From Mytilus edulis (lineage: Eukaryota > Mollusca > Bivalvia > Mytilida > Mytilidae): 64,000 bases of DNA. Below the pieces are notes generated by a model. The model searched no databases, had not been told where the DNA came from, and was given only the letters and a program-made list of their open reading frames with translations. The stretch lies in contig NC_092354.1 in NCBI RefSeq assembly GCF_963676685.1, positions 74,971,335-75,035,334 of the forward strand. Direction: 5' to 3'. Shown piece by piece: positions 47,456 through 60,205 of the stretch (positions are counted from its first letter, which is position 1; each line of letters starts with the position of its first letter). The translations under genes were made by a program, and so were the position numbers.

Positions 47456-48585
47456 TGAAAAGTGCAGGAGGCAAACGTCTTCTCTGAAAAAGTCGCATAT
47501 TAGTTTTTTCAATAAGCTTTTGTTTTAAATCCAAAAATAGTCTTAAACTGCATTTTGAAGAGTCGTTGTTCAATTTGGTGCTCTAGTGTTTTTTGTTGTT
47601 TTGTTTTATTTTTTGTTGTTTTGTTTTATTTTTTGTTTGTTTGTTGCTTATTATTTCTTTTTATTCCAGTTTAATTTTTTGTTTTGATATTTGTTTGTTT
47701 GTTTAAGTTTTGCGTTTTATTTTAGGAGGGGGGTTGAGGGGCTGTTCGTTTTTTTTTGTTGCTTTTGTATAGCTCACGAATGTACAGTACATCATGGTTG
47801 TTACTATTTTAATATTTTTCCAAATATCGTTTAAGTATGGTCTATAATTACTAGCCTAGGTAGAACATCAAGTACTTTACATGTCATTACCAGGTGTTAA
47901 ACATAAATTATGAAATCAAATATATGTCCTAAAATTAAGAAAAATACGTCAAGTTCACATACAAAAGTGCAACTTGAATAAAATGCGACTATACAGAAGT
48001 ACCACTGACTTTGTACTTTTAAAACTTTTATCATAATTCTTTACATATCTGGTACATTTAATTTAGAAGGCGTGGACTCATCCACTTAAATGATTAACGA
48101 TTTTGTAAATATTTCAAATTATTCGCCTCGTGTGTCACATTGTATTAAGACATTTAAACATACAAGATATTTGAACTTGAAATTAAAACTGACAGTTTCT
48201 TTGATAAATGAAATGTAAAATATATATCTGATAAGGAACGGTGTTATTATTTACTAAATATGATCGTTTTCTGCGTTAATATTATTTATTTCATAAAGGT
48301 CACCAAATGGCACTGTCTTCAAATAGAGGCAAATTAAATGCAATTCGTATTACAAAAAAAAAAGATTACTACTGATTTGTATCTAATTAATGTAGGTTAG
48401 AAACAATCGTTAAGATTTAGGGGAAAGAAAGAAAAATAGAAATAAAACAAGCAAACTAAATAAATATATATTAAAGCAAAATAAAAGTACAATATGAAAA
48501 AAAAAATCAAACAGACAGATATGACACTAAGAGGAAATCCAAATAGCTGCAGCATTTGCAATCAAACATTAACTAATAGTTATCA
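47456..48585. other. Intergenic with T/G-rich low-complexity tract
   Basis: 47580-47760 is built of TTTTGTTGTTTTGTTTTATT-type words. The rest is AT-rich with no gene or named repeat. Confidence 0.5.
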
Positions 48586-48745
48586 ATGGTACCATACGTA
48601 TAATTCAATACCCCAGACGCGCGTGTCGTCTACATAAGACTCATCAGTGATGCTGAGATCAAGTAATTAGAAAAGCCAAACATGTTTAACATTGAGGACC
48701 CAAAATTAAAAAATGTTGTGCCAAATACGGCTCAACGACTATTCT
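48586..48745 (+). repeat. Dispersed mussel repeat (family A)
   Basis: AATGGTACCATACGTATAAT, CCAGACGCGCGTGTCGTCTA and GTTGTGCCAAATACGGCTCA. Confidence 0.7.
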
Positions 48746-49089
48746 CTTCTAGATAGAGGTATTGCTATTTATCATGAATTTGATCGACTCACTAGGTATC
48801 TATGATGGCACCAATTTCAAGCAACTATTTGATATATTACAGGTATACTCTTATTGATATTTGTTGACGATTAGTCGATACATGTATGTACAGAAGAATA
48901 AAATATTGGATTATTTTTATATTACTGGAAGATATATTATTGCAAAATTTAATTGTTTGTGAACCTTGTGGAAAGACGACCATAATAATAATGTTACCTA
49001 TGTTGAAAGAACAGTACATTGCAGCTTTGCTTCCGCCATGATTGTCATTTTTTTACAGAGAAAATGTCTTTCTGTTTATGTTTTTTTTT

Positions 49090-49312
49090 CGAATGCATAT
49101 CTGAAAGAGGGCTGAAATATACCAAAAGGACCTTCAAACTTATAGATAGAAAATAAACTGACAACACCATGGCTAAAAAAAGGCAGACAAAAAAAAAAAA
49201 AAAAGTACACATGACACAACATAAAAAACTAAAGACGACACGAACCCCACAAAAAACTGGGGGTGATCTGAGGTACTCCGGAAGGGTAAGCAGATCAAGC
49301 TCCTTCAAATCT
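49090..49312 (+). repeat. Dispersed mussel repeat (family B)
   Basis: ATAAACTGACAACACCATGG, an A-rich stretch, ACACATGACACAACATAAAA, AACTGGGGGTGATCTGAGGT and CCGGAAGGGTAAGCAGATCA. The minus-strand 87-codon frame is a by-product. Confidence 0.75.
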
Positions 49313-49770
49313 AAAATCTAAAAAAAATGAAATCTAGCGTATGCTTAAATTTTGATAAATGAAGTTTTAAGACTTATTGAAGTCTTATATGAAAAGACAA
49401 ATAAGTGTTATGGAGCAAAACATTTTAACCTGTATTGAAACAAAAACCAAGGACTCTGAACATCTGACACTACATTCCTAAACCTCACGGTCATTTTAGT
49501 ACATTCCTTAAATAAAAATAATCAACGGGACAGGAAAGGAATAGACCAAGTAAGAAAAGGAGAAATTAGTTTCACACTTTAATATTAATGAAGAGTTTTC
49601 AGATAAACTTGTTTTTAATGATCATCGTACTCAATCCGCCTCCTTATAAGCATAATATTATCGAATACAGCTGACAAAGTATGCTATCATCTAACAAGGA
49701 CATAAAAACTAAACCCACGAAGATAGTTAAATTATATGTCAAGTCTGGTTATGTTAAGCCTAATTCGAAA

Positions 49771-50245
49771 AAGAGAGGCGAAGGACATCAAAGGGACAAA
49801 TTCAACCCATAAGTCGAAATAAAACTGATAAAGCCATGACCTAAATGAGATAGAACAATATACAAACAATAGTATATAAAACGCAACATACACATCTATA
49901 TTCTGTGCAACACTAAACGCACAAAAAAAAGGTAAATGTATTTCGCGAAATTATAACCGTATAACCATAGCAGAGAGAAACGATTCGAACAGGATACCGT
50001 AAATCAACGATGTTTCGCGATACTTTATATGGAGCAGGATCTGCTTACCCTTCAGGAGCACCTGAGATCACCCCTACTTTTTGGTGGGGTTCGTATTACT
50101 TTTTCTTTAGTTTTCTATGTTGTGTCATGTGTACTATTGTTTGTCTGTGTGTCCTTTTCATTTTTAGCCATGGCGTTTTCAGTTTATTATCGATTTACGA
50201 GTTTGACTGTCTCTTTGGTATCTTTCGTCCCTCTTTAAAGCTAAG
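49771..50245. repeat. Inverted pair of family B repeats
   Basis: A left partial copy at 49771-49900 is on the plus strand (AGAGAGGCGAAGGACATCAA, AACTGATAAAGCCATGACC). A longer copy at 50028-50245 is on the minus strand (TATGGAGCAGGATCTGCTTA, TAGCCATGGCGTTTTCAGTT). About 130 bp of unrelated sequence separates them. The 69- and 80-codon frames in the right copy are incidental. Confidence 0.75.
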
Positions 50246-50410
50246 TCCTTAATATCCCTTTTCGCAGACATTTTTGTATTCGCGATTATCAATCTAACAA
50301 GAATAGTTGATTAAAAAACGAGTTAAGTTTTACAAATTCGAGACAATTTAAATCGCGGTTATTTTTTTACTCGCAAAAATAAATCTATCGCGAAAAAGTT
50401 GGTTAAGCAG
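50246..50410. mobile_element. Degenerate CG-rich-interior MITE, possible
   Basis: TTCGCGATTATCAATC-like, AATTTAAATCGCGG and TATCGCGAAAAAGTTGGTTA words resemble the interior of the 44538 element. Terminal repeats are too decayed to define ends. Confidence 0.35.
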
Positions 50411-52139
50411 TCAAACTCGTCAGTCGAAAGCTAATCTACAAGCACATGGACCTGGGAAACATTATTCATTTAGTTGTTTTATAAATTGTGAATGCGTTAC
50501 GTGCGCACATGTGTAGAATAAAGATCGCCATATACGAAATTTACTTCGGTCAACGGTTTTACAACCTAACAAATTAACAAAAAAGAATCATTCATTGTGT
50601 TTGTATATGCACGTTCATGGTTGTCTTGATGGGGTTAGCAGAATGAAGAATATACAAACCATATAAAAAAATAAATATATAACGACAAGCACACAATTAG
50701 GGGTAGATCAAAACGCATCAATTGATTCCTTTTATATTATAATCATGCAGGCCGACTTCCGAGGAAAAGTGCATAACAATTTTATTTTATTTTTTTCATA
50801 ATTTTGCTTTTTCAATAACAATTTCAATCTCTTTATCCCGTTATTTAATTCTTTTTCAATTCCTTTGTGTCATTGTAATTTAACCAATATTCATCCCTTG
50901 AAATATGTTGTTAGTAAACACAGTTTTACTAAGTCAATATTTTCTATCAATTCTAATCTTTCGATTATTGACAAAAAGTACTTTAAGCGAAAGAAATTGA
51001 AAATGAAATGAAGGTCATGGTACGTGAAATATTTATTCCTCTAAATGTAAAAGTACATTGTATTGTTTGTTTAAAAATAGAGTGGAAGAATTTACGCTTA
51101 AATGATGTGTTAGGTCAATCCGAAGTCAATGTCAGCATTAAAATAATTTATGTTTAGTAAACAAAAATTATAGCACCTTTTAATGTTTTTAATAGAGGAG
51201 AAATATAACCCTATGGTGATAATAACGAAACCCGATATTATAGTACCGTATCCGTATATTTCATTTACAAACTCAAATGTGCGCTATAAATACATTTCAG
51301 GCATACTTTACTATATATTGGCAATTACATTTACTTTATTATCAAAACTTAAACATTTTAATACAGATTTTTGTTTTCACCTATGTCAAATGTGGATACT
51401 TTTGAATGGCATTGTTAATACACTTGTAAATAGTTTATAAATTAAATATTTTTTAAGTTTTATTGTAAATTCAGTTTATCATAAGTCTATATGTAGGCTG
51501 GGTATTGATCTTTGTTTTAACTGTTGTGTACATTGAACTTGTACAGAATATATACTTGTAACATCAAGATGTGACACTTCAATAAAATAATCATCATATT
51601 ATATTATAACCAGATAGTTATTTCCATTATTTTTTACAGTTATTTGATTAAAAAATCTATACAGAATTTTGATTAATTGATTGCCTGGGTTTTTGAATTT
51701 TGATAATTTTCTTTCTATTTACCTAATTGATGAAAATATTTTTGTGATATGGAATGTTTTTTCTTTAATTGTGCAAACGATGTACGTCATTAAATGGATC
51801 TAAAAGTTTGTCCCTCTGGTATCGTTCTCCCCTCTTTTAGGACAGATCATTTTCTATTGTTATTTATCACTCTTTTGTTCTCTGTTATCTCACTAGTATC
51901 ACCTTTAGAAACACCTGTTTTAAAAATCAAAAGGTCACCAAATGTATTGATATAAACAAATACAGTTATGTCAACGGATGTAGACATTATATGTTGTATA
52001 ATAAGCAATCTTTAAGATAACTTCGTTTGTGTATGTTTATTTTCTCTTTGGTTGCTTTTAACGATTAACGTAGTCTAATAATTATGATACATGTATGTGT
52101 TCAAGATCGCTAGTAAATATGTACCAATATTTAACATCA
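50411..52139. other. Intergenic, nothing recognised
   Basis: AT-rich. The 85-codon plus-strand frame at 51183 is hydrophobic in composition but has no motif and no exon context, and is not called. A family B fragment (GTCCCTCTGGTATCGTTCTC) sits near 51810. Confidence 0.45.
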
Positions 52140-52340
52140 ACGGCCACTTTGAGTCGATCAGCGGTCAATACCTCTGCCGGTGGACTATCAGCCCCCGAGG
52201 ATATCATCAGCCCAGTTTTGAATTTTGCTATTTATTTTAGGTATTTTTGTCATATAGCTCTTCAACGATTTCGGTACTTATACATCTTCGGATTTCAAAT
52301 GTTTGGCTCTGAGCGTTCCTGATGAAGGTAAATCCAGAAA
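52140..52340 (-). repeat. Dispersed mussel repeat (family A variant)
   Basis: GGCCACTTTGAGTCGATCAG, GCCGGTGGACTATCAGCCCC, GATATCATCAGCCCAGTTTT and AGAAAAGCGCTTCGGACGCA. It carries the AGCGCTTCGGACGCA ending instead of the GCGCGTCTGG core, so it is a distinct subfamily. Confidence 0.6.
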
Positions 52341-52445
52341 AGCGCTTCGGACGCATAGAATTATTGAACGGGTTGTTTTCAATTTTTTGAAAGGCTAACT
52401 GTCATTTCAATTCACTGCTGTAAATTATGAACTGTGCAGGGACTT

Positions 52446-52611
52446 CGCCGTTTCAGAATCTAAGAATTGTTGGTAGTAGTTCCAAAGTGTACACCAGAAG
52501 GTCGTGATTGGTAAAAAAATGCATAAACAATCAACCAATGACGTGACGTTATTCTCATTTTGGGGTACGAACAATGAAATTACCAATAGTTCCTTAGATT
52601 CTGAAACGGCG
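52446..52611. mobile_element. MITE, 166 bp, with CGCCGTTTCAGAATCTAAG termini
   Basis: CGCCGTTTCAGAATCTAAG at the left pairs with CTTAGATTCTGAAACGGCG at the right, extending inward through TTGTTGGTA and TACCAATAG with a few mismatches. No coding capacity. I cannot assign a superfamily. Confidence 0.8.
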
Positions 52612-52799
52612 TTTTACCTACCCTATTTATCCTCTTTGTACCAACTAAGACCCAAGGTCATAATAAAATGCCTCCAATTCAGTCCACTCTTTGCCATATA
52701 TTATGTTCTGCCCGAGTTGTAACCAATCTCTTGCAGTTTTGATGTTATTCGTAATTCGTTGTTTGATATCCATTGTTTTTCCTGTCCTGTTGCTGGCCA

Positions 52800-53000
52800 A
52801 TGCAAAAAGTAAAAATAACAGAAATACCGAACTTTGAGGAAATTAAAAAAAAAATGGCATAATTAGCAGCTTAAACACACCAAACGAACAGATAACTACT
52901 GTCATATTTTTTACTTCATTCGTTTTCTTTATGTAGGAAATGGCGAAATAAACCTTGTTTTATATTAGTTGAACATCTGACTTGTGTGAAAGTCGCATAA
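52800..53000 (-). repeat. Dispersed mussel repeat (family C), degenerate
   Basis: CAGAAATACCGAACTTTGAG, ACACCAAACGAACAGATAAC and AAACCTTGTTTTATATTAGT fit a decayed reverse copy. Confidence 0.55.
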
Positions 53001-53194
53001 AATACCATTATATTGACCATGATTTGGAAACAAAACAAAACATAAAAGGTAAATGTGTCTTTACACTGCAGTCTTTTGTATTTGCAAAACATAACAAAGT
53101 ATTGGTGATTTCCTGAAAATGGTTAAATGTAGTTTATAAAAATTGTACCTTTTATGTTATTCAATGTCGTTTATAATTCAACAATATCATCAGC

Positions 53195-54320
53195 AAAGTT
53201 AATATCTTCTTGTTGATGAAACATGGTTCACTCAATTCCCATACCTTTGTTTGTTGTTGCAAGTCGTAGTACATAGACAATGGCAAAAAAAAAACAACAC
53301 GGGCGACATTATGCATATACAGTTGTTGTAGATGTCTAAAGAGTTTTATAAGCTTTGGTAACCTTTCCAATAGTTGGATTTCATGTGCCGATTTTGATGC
53401 CAACGCTGTTTTTTTTAGATGTAAAATTAATTAAGGTTTAGAACTTAAGCATTTCTTTATAATGTTTAACTCTTCTGTTTGCTTGTTCGTGTTCCGCTTT
53501 TGTTGGTTTGACATGATTGTCGTTAACGAGATCTTTCTGGTCACAGCTTATACACCAACTTTTAATTTAATAATTTTGTAGACTTTTGTTTAACTTACAA
53601 CTGTGTGTTGCCAGTTCAGCTTCTTCTGCCAAATTGTCTATGTACCTATGTCCATGTACCTACTTCGATCATGTTTTTGTATTTCTGATCGCTACTTCTT
53701 CTACCAAAATACATATCATGTTGTTGGTTTTAAACTGTTTTCATTTCGTGAATGATTTTTCGTTAATGACTTTACAATTCCCAGTTTGTTTGCCATGTGT
53801 ATGCTTTGAACAACTCTTTTTTACGAGATACATAGTCTACCAATTTGTTTCTGCTGATTCAGGGTAAATTTGCTTGATGGTGTTCCACTAGTTCTGTATA
53901 GTGTGTCCTTCTGGTATATTTTGTAGGGCATTACAGCAATTTTGAGGTTGAATAAAGACAGCTAGATTGGAATCGGTTATTTGTTATTTGTAAATACCTA
54001 TTTTTGTCGAATTTTGTTCAGTGTCGTGCTTTTTGAGTGTACGCCAAATGCCGTCCTTCAGAGGATAGTGGTCGCTGTTTTTTCTTTTGCACCCATTTAC
54101 ACTTTGATATCTTGTAACGATCTACACCATTTTTTATTCTTTTTTGTCAAATGATGTTTCTGTTTATATTTCTCCCATTTGGTAATTTCTATGTTAATTT
54201 ATGAGGTGTCCTATTAAAAAATATGGTCCATCCTACAAATGTTGTTAACAAATGAACAGTTGTTCAAATGGTTCGTCTTTTATTTCTTCTTCTACTTCTC
54301 TGGTTGGCGCATACCACTTT
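53195..54320 (-). pseudogene. Possible remnant of a repetitive mobile-element gene
   Basis: Reading the minus strand with many shifts gives peptides in an order that recalls a repeated invertebrate protein of unknown function, whose members show a Cys/His segment, a lysine/arginine-rich helix and then an FDLQQ-like motif. Here: WRTLKKHDTEQ (about 54030), NDNHVKPTKAEHEQANRR (about 53480-53530) and YYDLQQQTKVWELSEPCF (about 53220-53275). No intact frame, no ends and no terminal repeats. The identification is weak and based on motif order only. Confidence 0.25.
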
Positions 54321-56229
54321 ATAATAGTTAGTTTATAATAAATCGTATTGCATCTTGCTATTATCAATATGTCAGTTAATGGTTCCCATTCTACTTTTAG
54401 CTTTTTCGTTGTTTATAATTATTACTAGAATTCCATTGTCCAGAATAAATGCTGATATACCACTGTTTACGTCATTCTTCCCCGAACCAGCGAAACTCAC
54501 TTCCATCTATAATGTCGAATGTATGTTGCTAAATGTCGTTGGTCATATGGACAGACATAGTAACTTACACTATGATTATGTACAGCTGACTATACGTTAA
54601 CATCTATGCCCGTTTTTGAATTTCATGTGTTGACATATATTTGCCTACATTCACGTCATTTCGACTGTATTGGACAGTTGTTTCATTGGCAATCACAAAT
54701 CATATCATTATATCTAACTAAATCAAATAGCCAAATCCATTCAAGGTCAACTTTGCCCGAGGGAAAACGAATCCTGAGTTTGTCCTTTCTCTTATGTTGT
54801 TCTCTGTACTGTGACTTTAATGCGGTCAAAGAATTTATTACGGTGTATCTTTATTCTGAAATTTGTCAAGCATATGACTGGATTATGTGAAAAGACTTAT
54901 ATCATATCCATGGTTTTATATAGCAACAATATTTATAAAACCATGTTTAACCTCAATTTTATTTGAACAATGTATGTACCAATTCATGAAAATGGCACTT
55001 GTTTCGTTTATTTGTAAAATTTGGAAGGACGTCATCTTTTTGAATTTGCCTTGTATTTCAGTATTTTTGTCTTTATAAGTAATTCTTTATCCTTGTTATT
55101 TAAGTATTTTGTCTTTCTGTCAATTATAATTGAATGAATGTTCCACTACATATACTCCTTGATGTATACGTGTTCAAGGCGATAACACACACGTTATATA
55201 CACTGAAAAGTAGGGGCAATGGTTTGTATTTAAAATGCATTATGCAATTCAGTTTGTCTTACACCGTTATGCATGTCACATAAAATAATGAACAAAACGT
55301 TTTTCTCGCTTTTTTATCATGAGATCAAAGTACAATTGTCACCTAAACAATCCGATAGCTAATTATTTTTACCTTTTACGTCAGATTTGAAACTTTTGAG
55401 GGTAAATTATGTGTGAAATCTTCCACGCTTGTCCCAGTAGAAAGATTTACGAAGACAAGACATCATAAATAGTTTGTCAAAACAAATTTAACGTTTTGTT
55501 ACTATAATAAGAATATTTTTAAGTTATTATTCAAACTTTTTTTTACATTAGACAGTTTAATGACATTTTGAACAGGCGCACTGAAGTATAAGAACGTACT
55601 ATACTTGTATACATTTAAATCTACTATATTCAACATCTGAAATTATCTAAAAAACGTCTTTGATTCATTTTTTGTGATTTGGGGGTCTTTTAAAGAGTAC
55701 AACACGAGTTTTTATTGATATTGAGGGGCATCAAAATCACTTGGACTATGTTAGATAGTTATCATCATGATTACACCACAGGTCCATATATTTACAGAAT
55801 ATTATAAAAAAATAAGTTAAAAGTGAACTATATTTTTCAAAATAATAAATGTTCTTTGGTCTGGATATTTCTTATGAAGGCCCATTTTTGCAGACAGGTA
55901 CGTCACTGAACAGAAGCTTCAAAGTCTTGTTGAACTAATGCTAAAATATTTGTCTGAAATGTTAGCTAAAATAAAGCCTGTGTTTAAATACGAACCGACT
56001 TTTTTTGGCTTTAAAACCAGGTAACGGCTTTACCAAAAACAATTGTCATTAGCTTGGAAATCCGTATCTTTGCTAATTTATAACCGGCCTCAAACATGCC
56101 AAATGGCATCAACCACCTGCAGTCAGTAATGTTAAATTAAAGATATTAAAATAATACTTTTCGTTTTGAAATTCTTAGATAAGGGCAAGGAATTTGGTCC
56201 TTTTTAAATGCACTTCAACTTTAAATTTG
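54321..56229. other. Intergenic, nothing recognised
   Basis: AT-rich. Plus-strand frames of 60-94 codons at 54355, 54606 and 54887 lack motifs, splice context and compositional signal, and are not called. Confidence 0.4.
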
Positions 56230-56315
56230 GTTCGGAACTATTTTTGAACTTTTTTTACTCGAACGTCACCGATGAGTCTTTGAAGACCAAACGCGCCTCT
56301 GGTATACAAAATTTA
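56230..56315 (-). repeat. Partial dispersed repeat (family A)
   Basis: CGAACGTCACCGATGAGTCT and GACCAAACGCGCCTCTGGTA. Confidence 0.55.
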
Positions 56316-56739
56316 CTACTCTTTTTTTGCTGAATATTTAGTGATCAATATAGTGATCCTCTTGTTTTCTTATCTTTTGGCTCATTTTTTCCCCTATCTT
56401 TTGTTTTTGGGCCTTTAATCGTTTCTTATTAATCATCCAATAATGCAAACCCACTTCTGACCCTCATAGACTATATAATTATACTAAGGTTGCAACTACT
56501 TCAGACACAATTGCTCTCAAACATTTGACTGGACTTCCTGTTAAAGCCATGTTTTGGTGTTAATAGTTAATTTTTGCTATGAGCTAAAAAAAATCAATTT
56601 TAGCTAACTCACTTCTGGTTTAGAGTGTTTTAATTATTGAACAACTCAACAAAGACATAAACCTACTGTACATTTTTTCATCTTATATTTTGTCACGCTA
56701 TACGTGCGCTTTTTCTAATGAGTAATCCCAGGTATTCAA

Positions 56740-56860
56740 ATAGGTGCTTCCATTCGAACAGTTGAAGAGCCAAATCAAACACGAAGTAGAAAAGCACTGT
56801 TAAAAAAATGTTCCGAAACGATGCCAACATACATAAAAGCCATCTATGCTGTAATGTAAA
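56740..56860 (+). repeat. Degenerate dispersed repeat (family A)
   Basis: GTTGAAGAGCCAAATCAAAC, ACGAAGTAGAAAAGCACTGT and AAGCCATCTATGCTGTAATG match the family loosely. Confidence 0.4.
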
Positions 56861-57194
56861 GAATCCCAAGTGTTTAGGATGATGTAAATATTACTACAAA
56901 TTGACCATAGCAATGATTTGTCATGTTAGGACAAAGTATTGACTACTGAACAGGTAACATCCAGAGATGAAAACGTTCACCAGCAATTGGAACGAGCAAG
57001 TTGCTTTTAAAACTAACAAAATACACCAGTGGAATTTTTTGACGTTAGACGCACGTAAATCTTTACTAGTTTTATTCTAATTAAAAGCTGGAACGTAAAA
57101 TAAAAAAACGAAACGGAGAAATATTCCTGACGTCGCAACTACAATCCCCTTCCCTTTCATGAATGAGACCTACCGAATAAGACTATTTACCGGA

Positions 57195-57290
57195 TGTGAT
57201 AGAACATGAGCAACACGACGGGTGCCACATGTGAAGCAGAATCTGCTAACCCTTCCGGAGCACCTGAGATCACTCTACGTTGATCTTAAA
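57195..57290 (-). repeat. Partial dispersed repeat (family B)
   Basis: GAGCAACACGACGGGTGCCA, ATGTGAAGCAGAATCTGCTA and CCCTTCCGGAGCACCTGAGA are the right end of the family in reverse orientation. Confidence 0.7.
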
Positions 57291-57574
57291 ACAAGTACTG
57301 ACGTTCTGGTTTGATTTATAACTATATATATTATCTTTATGTTTAGTACTACTAATACATAACGTTGTTGTACTAAAATTAAGCCAACACCCTCAGGCTT
57401 TTATACTTTTAAAACTGTGTCACGAGTATGCCTTATTTGGTGGTTTACATAAAGTATGAACAGACATGATAACGGAAATCTTAACATACTGTTTAGATCC
57501 ACGGGATAATATCGTCGATACTGGACAAAAAGTCACCGAACTAAATGCGTTGGAACTGTGATGATTTTAAATAT

Positions 57575-57720
57575 AAATCCCTTTACCAAGTCAGGAAATT
57601 GACACTTGTTAACCATTTGTTTTGATGTATTTGACCGTTTGATTTTGCCATTTGAATAGTGACTTTCCTTTGTGAATTTTTTTCTCGGAATTCAGTAATT
57701 TTATGGTTTTACTTTTTTTA
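57575..57720 (+). repeat. Dispersed mussel repeat (family C)
   Basis: CCCTTTACCAAGTCAGGAAA, GACCGTTTGATTTTGCCATT and TTTCTCGGAATTCAGTAATT. Confidence 0.65.
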
Positions 57721-58059
57721 GTTCATAAATCATGTAATAGTACTAAAACTAAGATTGCAGCTCCTCCTGGTGACTATATCATGTACATTTAGGTTTCATG
57801 TGACTGTCCTATTAACATAATGATGGTTTTAATGCTCTCAAAAGTTTATAATTGATGATGACCAGACTTTATGAAATGTATTTTCGTGTATTCGGATATA
57901 AAAATCGTAGTGTTTTGACAACCCAAATGAGTATCACTTTTTAAATAACAGGACGGCAATTAACGACAAATACAAGAATAATAGCCTTATATCCTGGCCT
58001 GTGACAGACACAGAGGAAAATTTTTCTTAAAATATCATTTCTGGAAAATGGCCATTGTT

Positions 58060-58250
58060 ATAGTATAGTCCGTGTCTGTGTGTGTTACATTTTAATGTAA
58101 AAGTTGTGTTTCTGTTGTGTCGTTGTTCTCTTCTTATATTTGATGTGTTTCCCTCAGTTTTAGTTTGTAACCAGGATTTGTTTTCGATTTCGATCTTTCG
58201 ATTTATGAGTGTCGAACAGCGTTAAACTACTGTTGCCTTTATTTAAAAAT
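58060..58250 (+). repeat. Dispersed mussel repeat (family F)
   Basis: GTTGTGTCGTTGTTCTCTTC, GATGTGTTTCCCTCAGTTTT, AGTTTGTAACCAGGATTTGT and GTCGAACAGCGTTAAACTAC match the 28640 copy. Confidence 0.65.
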
Positions 58251-58589
58251 AGAAATAAAGATAAAAGAATACTTGGTGCGTCCGATGAGCCTTCAAGATT
58301 TCTTGATTGACCTTCATCTGGAGCATGTTTGCCGATGTGATAATATTGATCATTACACCCCAATGGGTGTTGTTTAAAATCAACCGAACAGAATCAGTCA
58401 TGCTTATTTCATATTTTGATTGTGAATGTCGATATTACTAGTAATCATTGCCTCGCAAAAGAGAGATTACAGATACGAAAGGATATTCAAAGAACTCGAA
58501 ACCAAACTAGCAATGCCATGGCAGAAAACAATTCGATCGAATTGATGCTTTCTACATATTCACCAAATATATGTCTTAAAATTGAGAAT
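58251..58589. other. Intergenic, nothing recognised
   Basis: Short stretch with no signal. The overlapping 100-codon frame at 58416-58718 runs into a family D repeat and is not a gene. Confidence 0.4.
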
Positions 58590-58720
58590 CGAAAATTAAA
58601 ATGTGTCAAAGAGAAAACAACCCGATCAAAGAACAGAAAAAAAACCAATGGGCACAAAGCAGCGAGGAAATTCCGCACACGGAGGCAGGCATCAGCTGGT
58701 CCCCAAAAAAATGTCTAATT
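58590..58720 (+). repeat. Dispersed mussel repeat (family D), partial
   Basis: GTGTCAAAGAGAAAACAACC, GAGGAAATTCCGCACACGGA and GGCATCAGCTGGTCCCCAAA. Confidence 0.65.
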
Positions 58721-58893
58721 GTGTGCAATGCAATGAACAACGCACAAGTAAGTTTTACTTTTTATTAAGTTTTCATATAAAATGCCATTTTCAACTCAAA
58801 TGTAACAAAAACATATCATATATAAATAAGTACAGTATAAAATTCCTTAGTAGTATTAATCTCATTGTCTTCATGTACAGTTTCACAGGATAA

Positions 58894-59243
58894 TACACCT
58901 AATCGCTATTTATTCCATTCCGGAACAGTTCTAAAATTACACAACTTTTTCATCCAGTTGAAGCTATCTGGGACCCTGTTTAAACAATTCACCATGCATG
59001 ATTCTTTTTAATGAGACCTGTTTAAACTACCGTAAATACTTCAAACAAAATATTTTTTTACTTCAATTTTAATTTCGAAAAAAGTGGATCATACAATATC
59101 AAAGTTTCTTGATAATCACTTTCTAAAGTTTTTTCGTCCTCAGCTCACTACTGATGACCTCCATTTTTCGGCCGGTGACCTCAAACAGGAAGTTGTATAA
59201 ATGACTGTTTTTCCCGGAATGGACTAAATAGCGATAAGGTGTA
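58894..59243. mobile_element. MITE, 350 bp, with TACACCTNATCGCTATTTA termini
   Basis: The left end TACACCTAATCGCTATTTAT...CCATTCCGGAA pairs with the right end TTCCCGGAATGGACTAAATA...GCGATAAGGTGTA, about 30 bp of inverted terminus. The interior contains AGGTCACCGGCCG in reverse sense and GGTCATCAGTAGTGAGC. Non-coding. It lies about 2 kb downstream of the P450 gene's stop codon. Confidence 0.8.
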
Positions 59244-60019
59244 TGCAGTCACGTGGATTCTTCAATGTGGGATATGTTTTACTGTTAGTAATAATATAAC
59301 TTAAACTTTATATCGGTAAATACAATAACATATCTTTCAGTTGGTATTGAAATATAAATCTGGATTTTCAACATATTGCTACCTTCATTGTATTAATGGA
59401 TTTTAACATAAGAGTATGTTCACCTAAACGGTATTGATTTTAATGATGTTTTTTGCTAATACACGCGTTTGTAATCCATTATACGAAGTACATGTATTAT
59501 GTCACATTAAACGTAATAAATGTTTCATTTTTTCATTATTCAACAGTATGTTGTAAATTTAAATCAGTACAATAATACGATCTAGTGTATAGTTACCTAT
59601 CCTTTGAAACAGTCAATAGTACTTAAAATAATTTCTAAAAGTACTCACACGCTCACTTCAGTACAACTATATGTATATTTCCCTCTGTTACACTTTAGCA
59701 GACTCAATAAAATACCCACACATGTAAACAACACACACATACATTCACGCAACATCATACAATCAAACCCATAATATTGTTTTCAAGTTTAACTTAATCA
59801 TGTTCAATAACAAAATGTTTAACAAATCACAGGGGTACACAAAATATTTTCCCACAATAGATATTTAAAAAACCTCAATATTCATTATGCTTTTCAAACT
59901 GTTCTATAGGATTTCTCAATGATTATATCATTATGATCATGTAACAATAGTAATAATTGTAATACGTAGTGTTTCTGATGAGTAAGAAGTTTCACTACAA
60001 AATTGTTTGAATAACATTA
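59244..60019. other. Intergenic, nothing recognised
   Basis: AT-rich with no supported feature. Confidence 0.4.
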
Positions 60020-60205
60020 ACGGTACCAATTTTCCTGCACCAGATGCGCATTTCGACAATACATGTCTCTTCAGTGATGCTCCTGGCCAAAATATTTGAA
60101 ATCTAAAGCTTATTTAAAAGATGAAGAGCTTTGATCCAAAAGGTCCAAAAAGTATAGCCAAATCCGTGAAAGGAATCAAAGCTTTGTATGAGGGAGATGC
60201 ATTCC
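60020..60205 (+). repeat. Dispersed mussel repeat (family A2)
   Basis: TGCACCAGATGCGCATTTCG, TCTCTTCAGTGATGCTCCTG, GCCAAAATATTTGAAATC and GAAAGGAATCAAAGCTTTGT match the 39115 copy. Confidence 0.65.

Noticed and set aside
58416..58893. Overlapping 96-100 codon basic frames
   Set aside because: They run into a family D dispersed repeat and have no motif; the charge comes from A-rich sequence.
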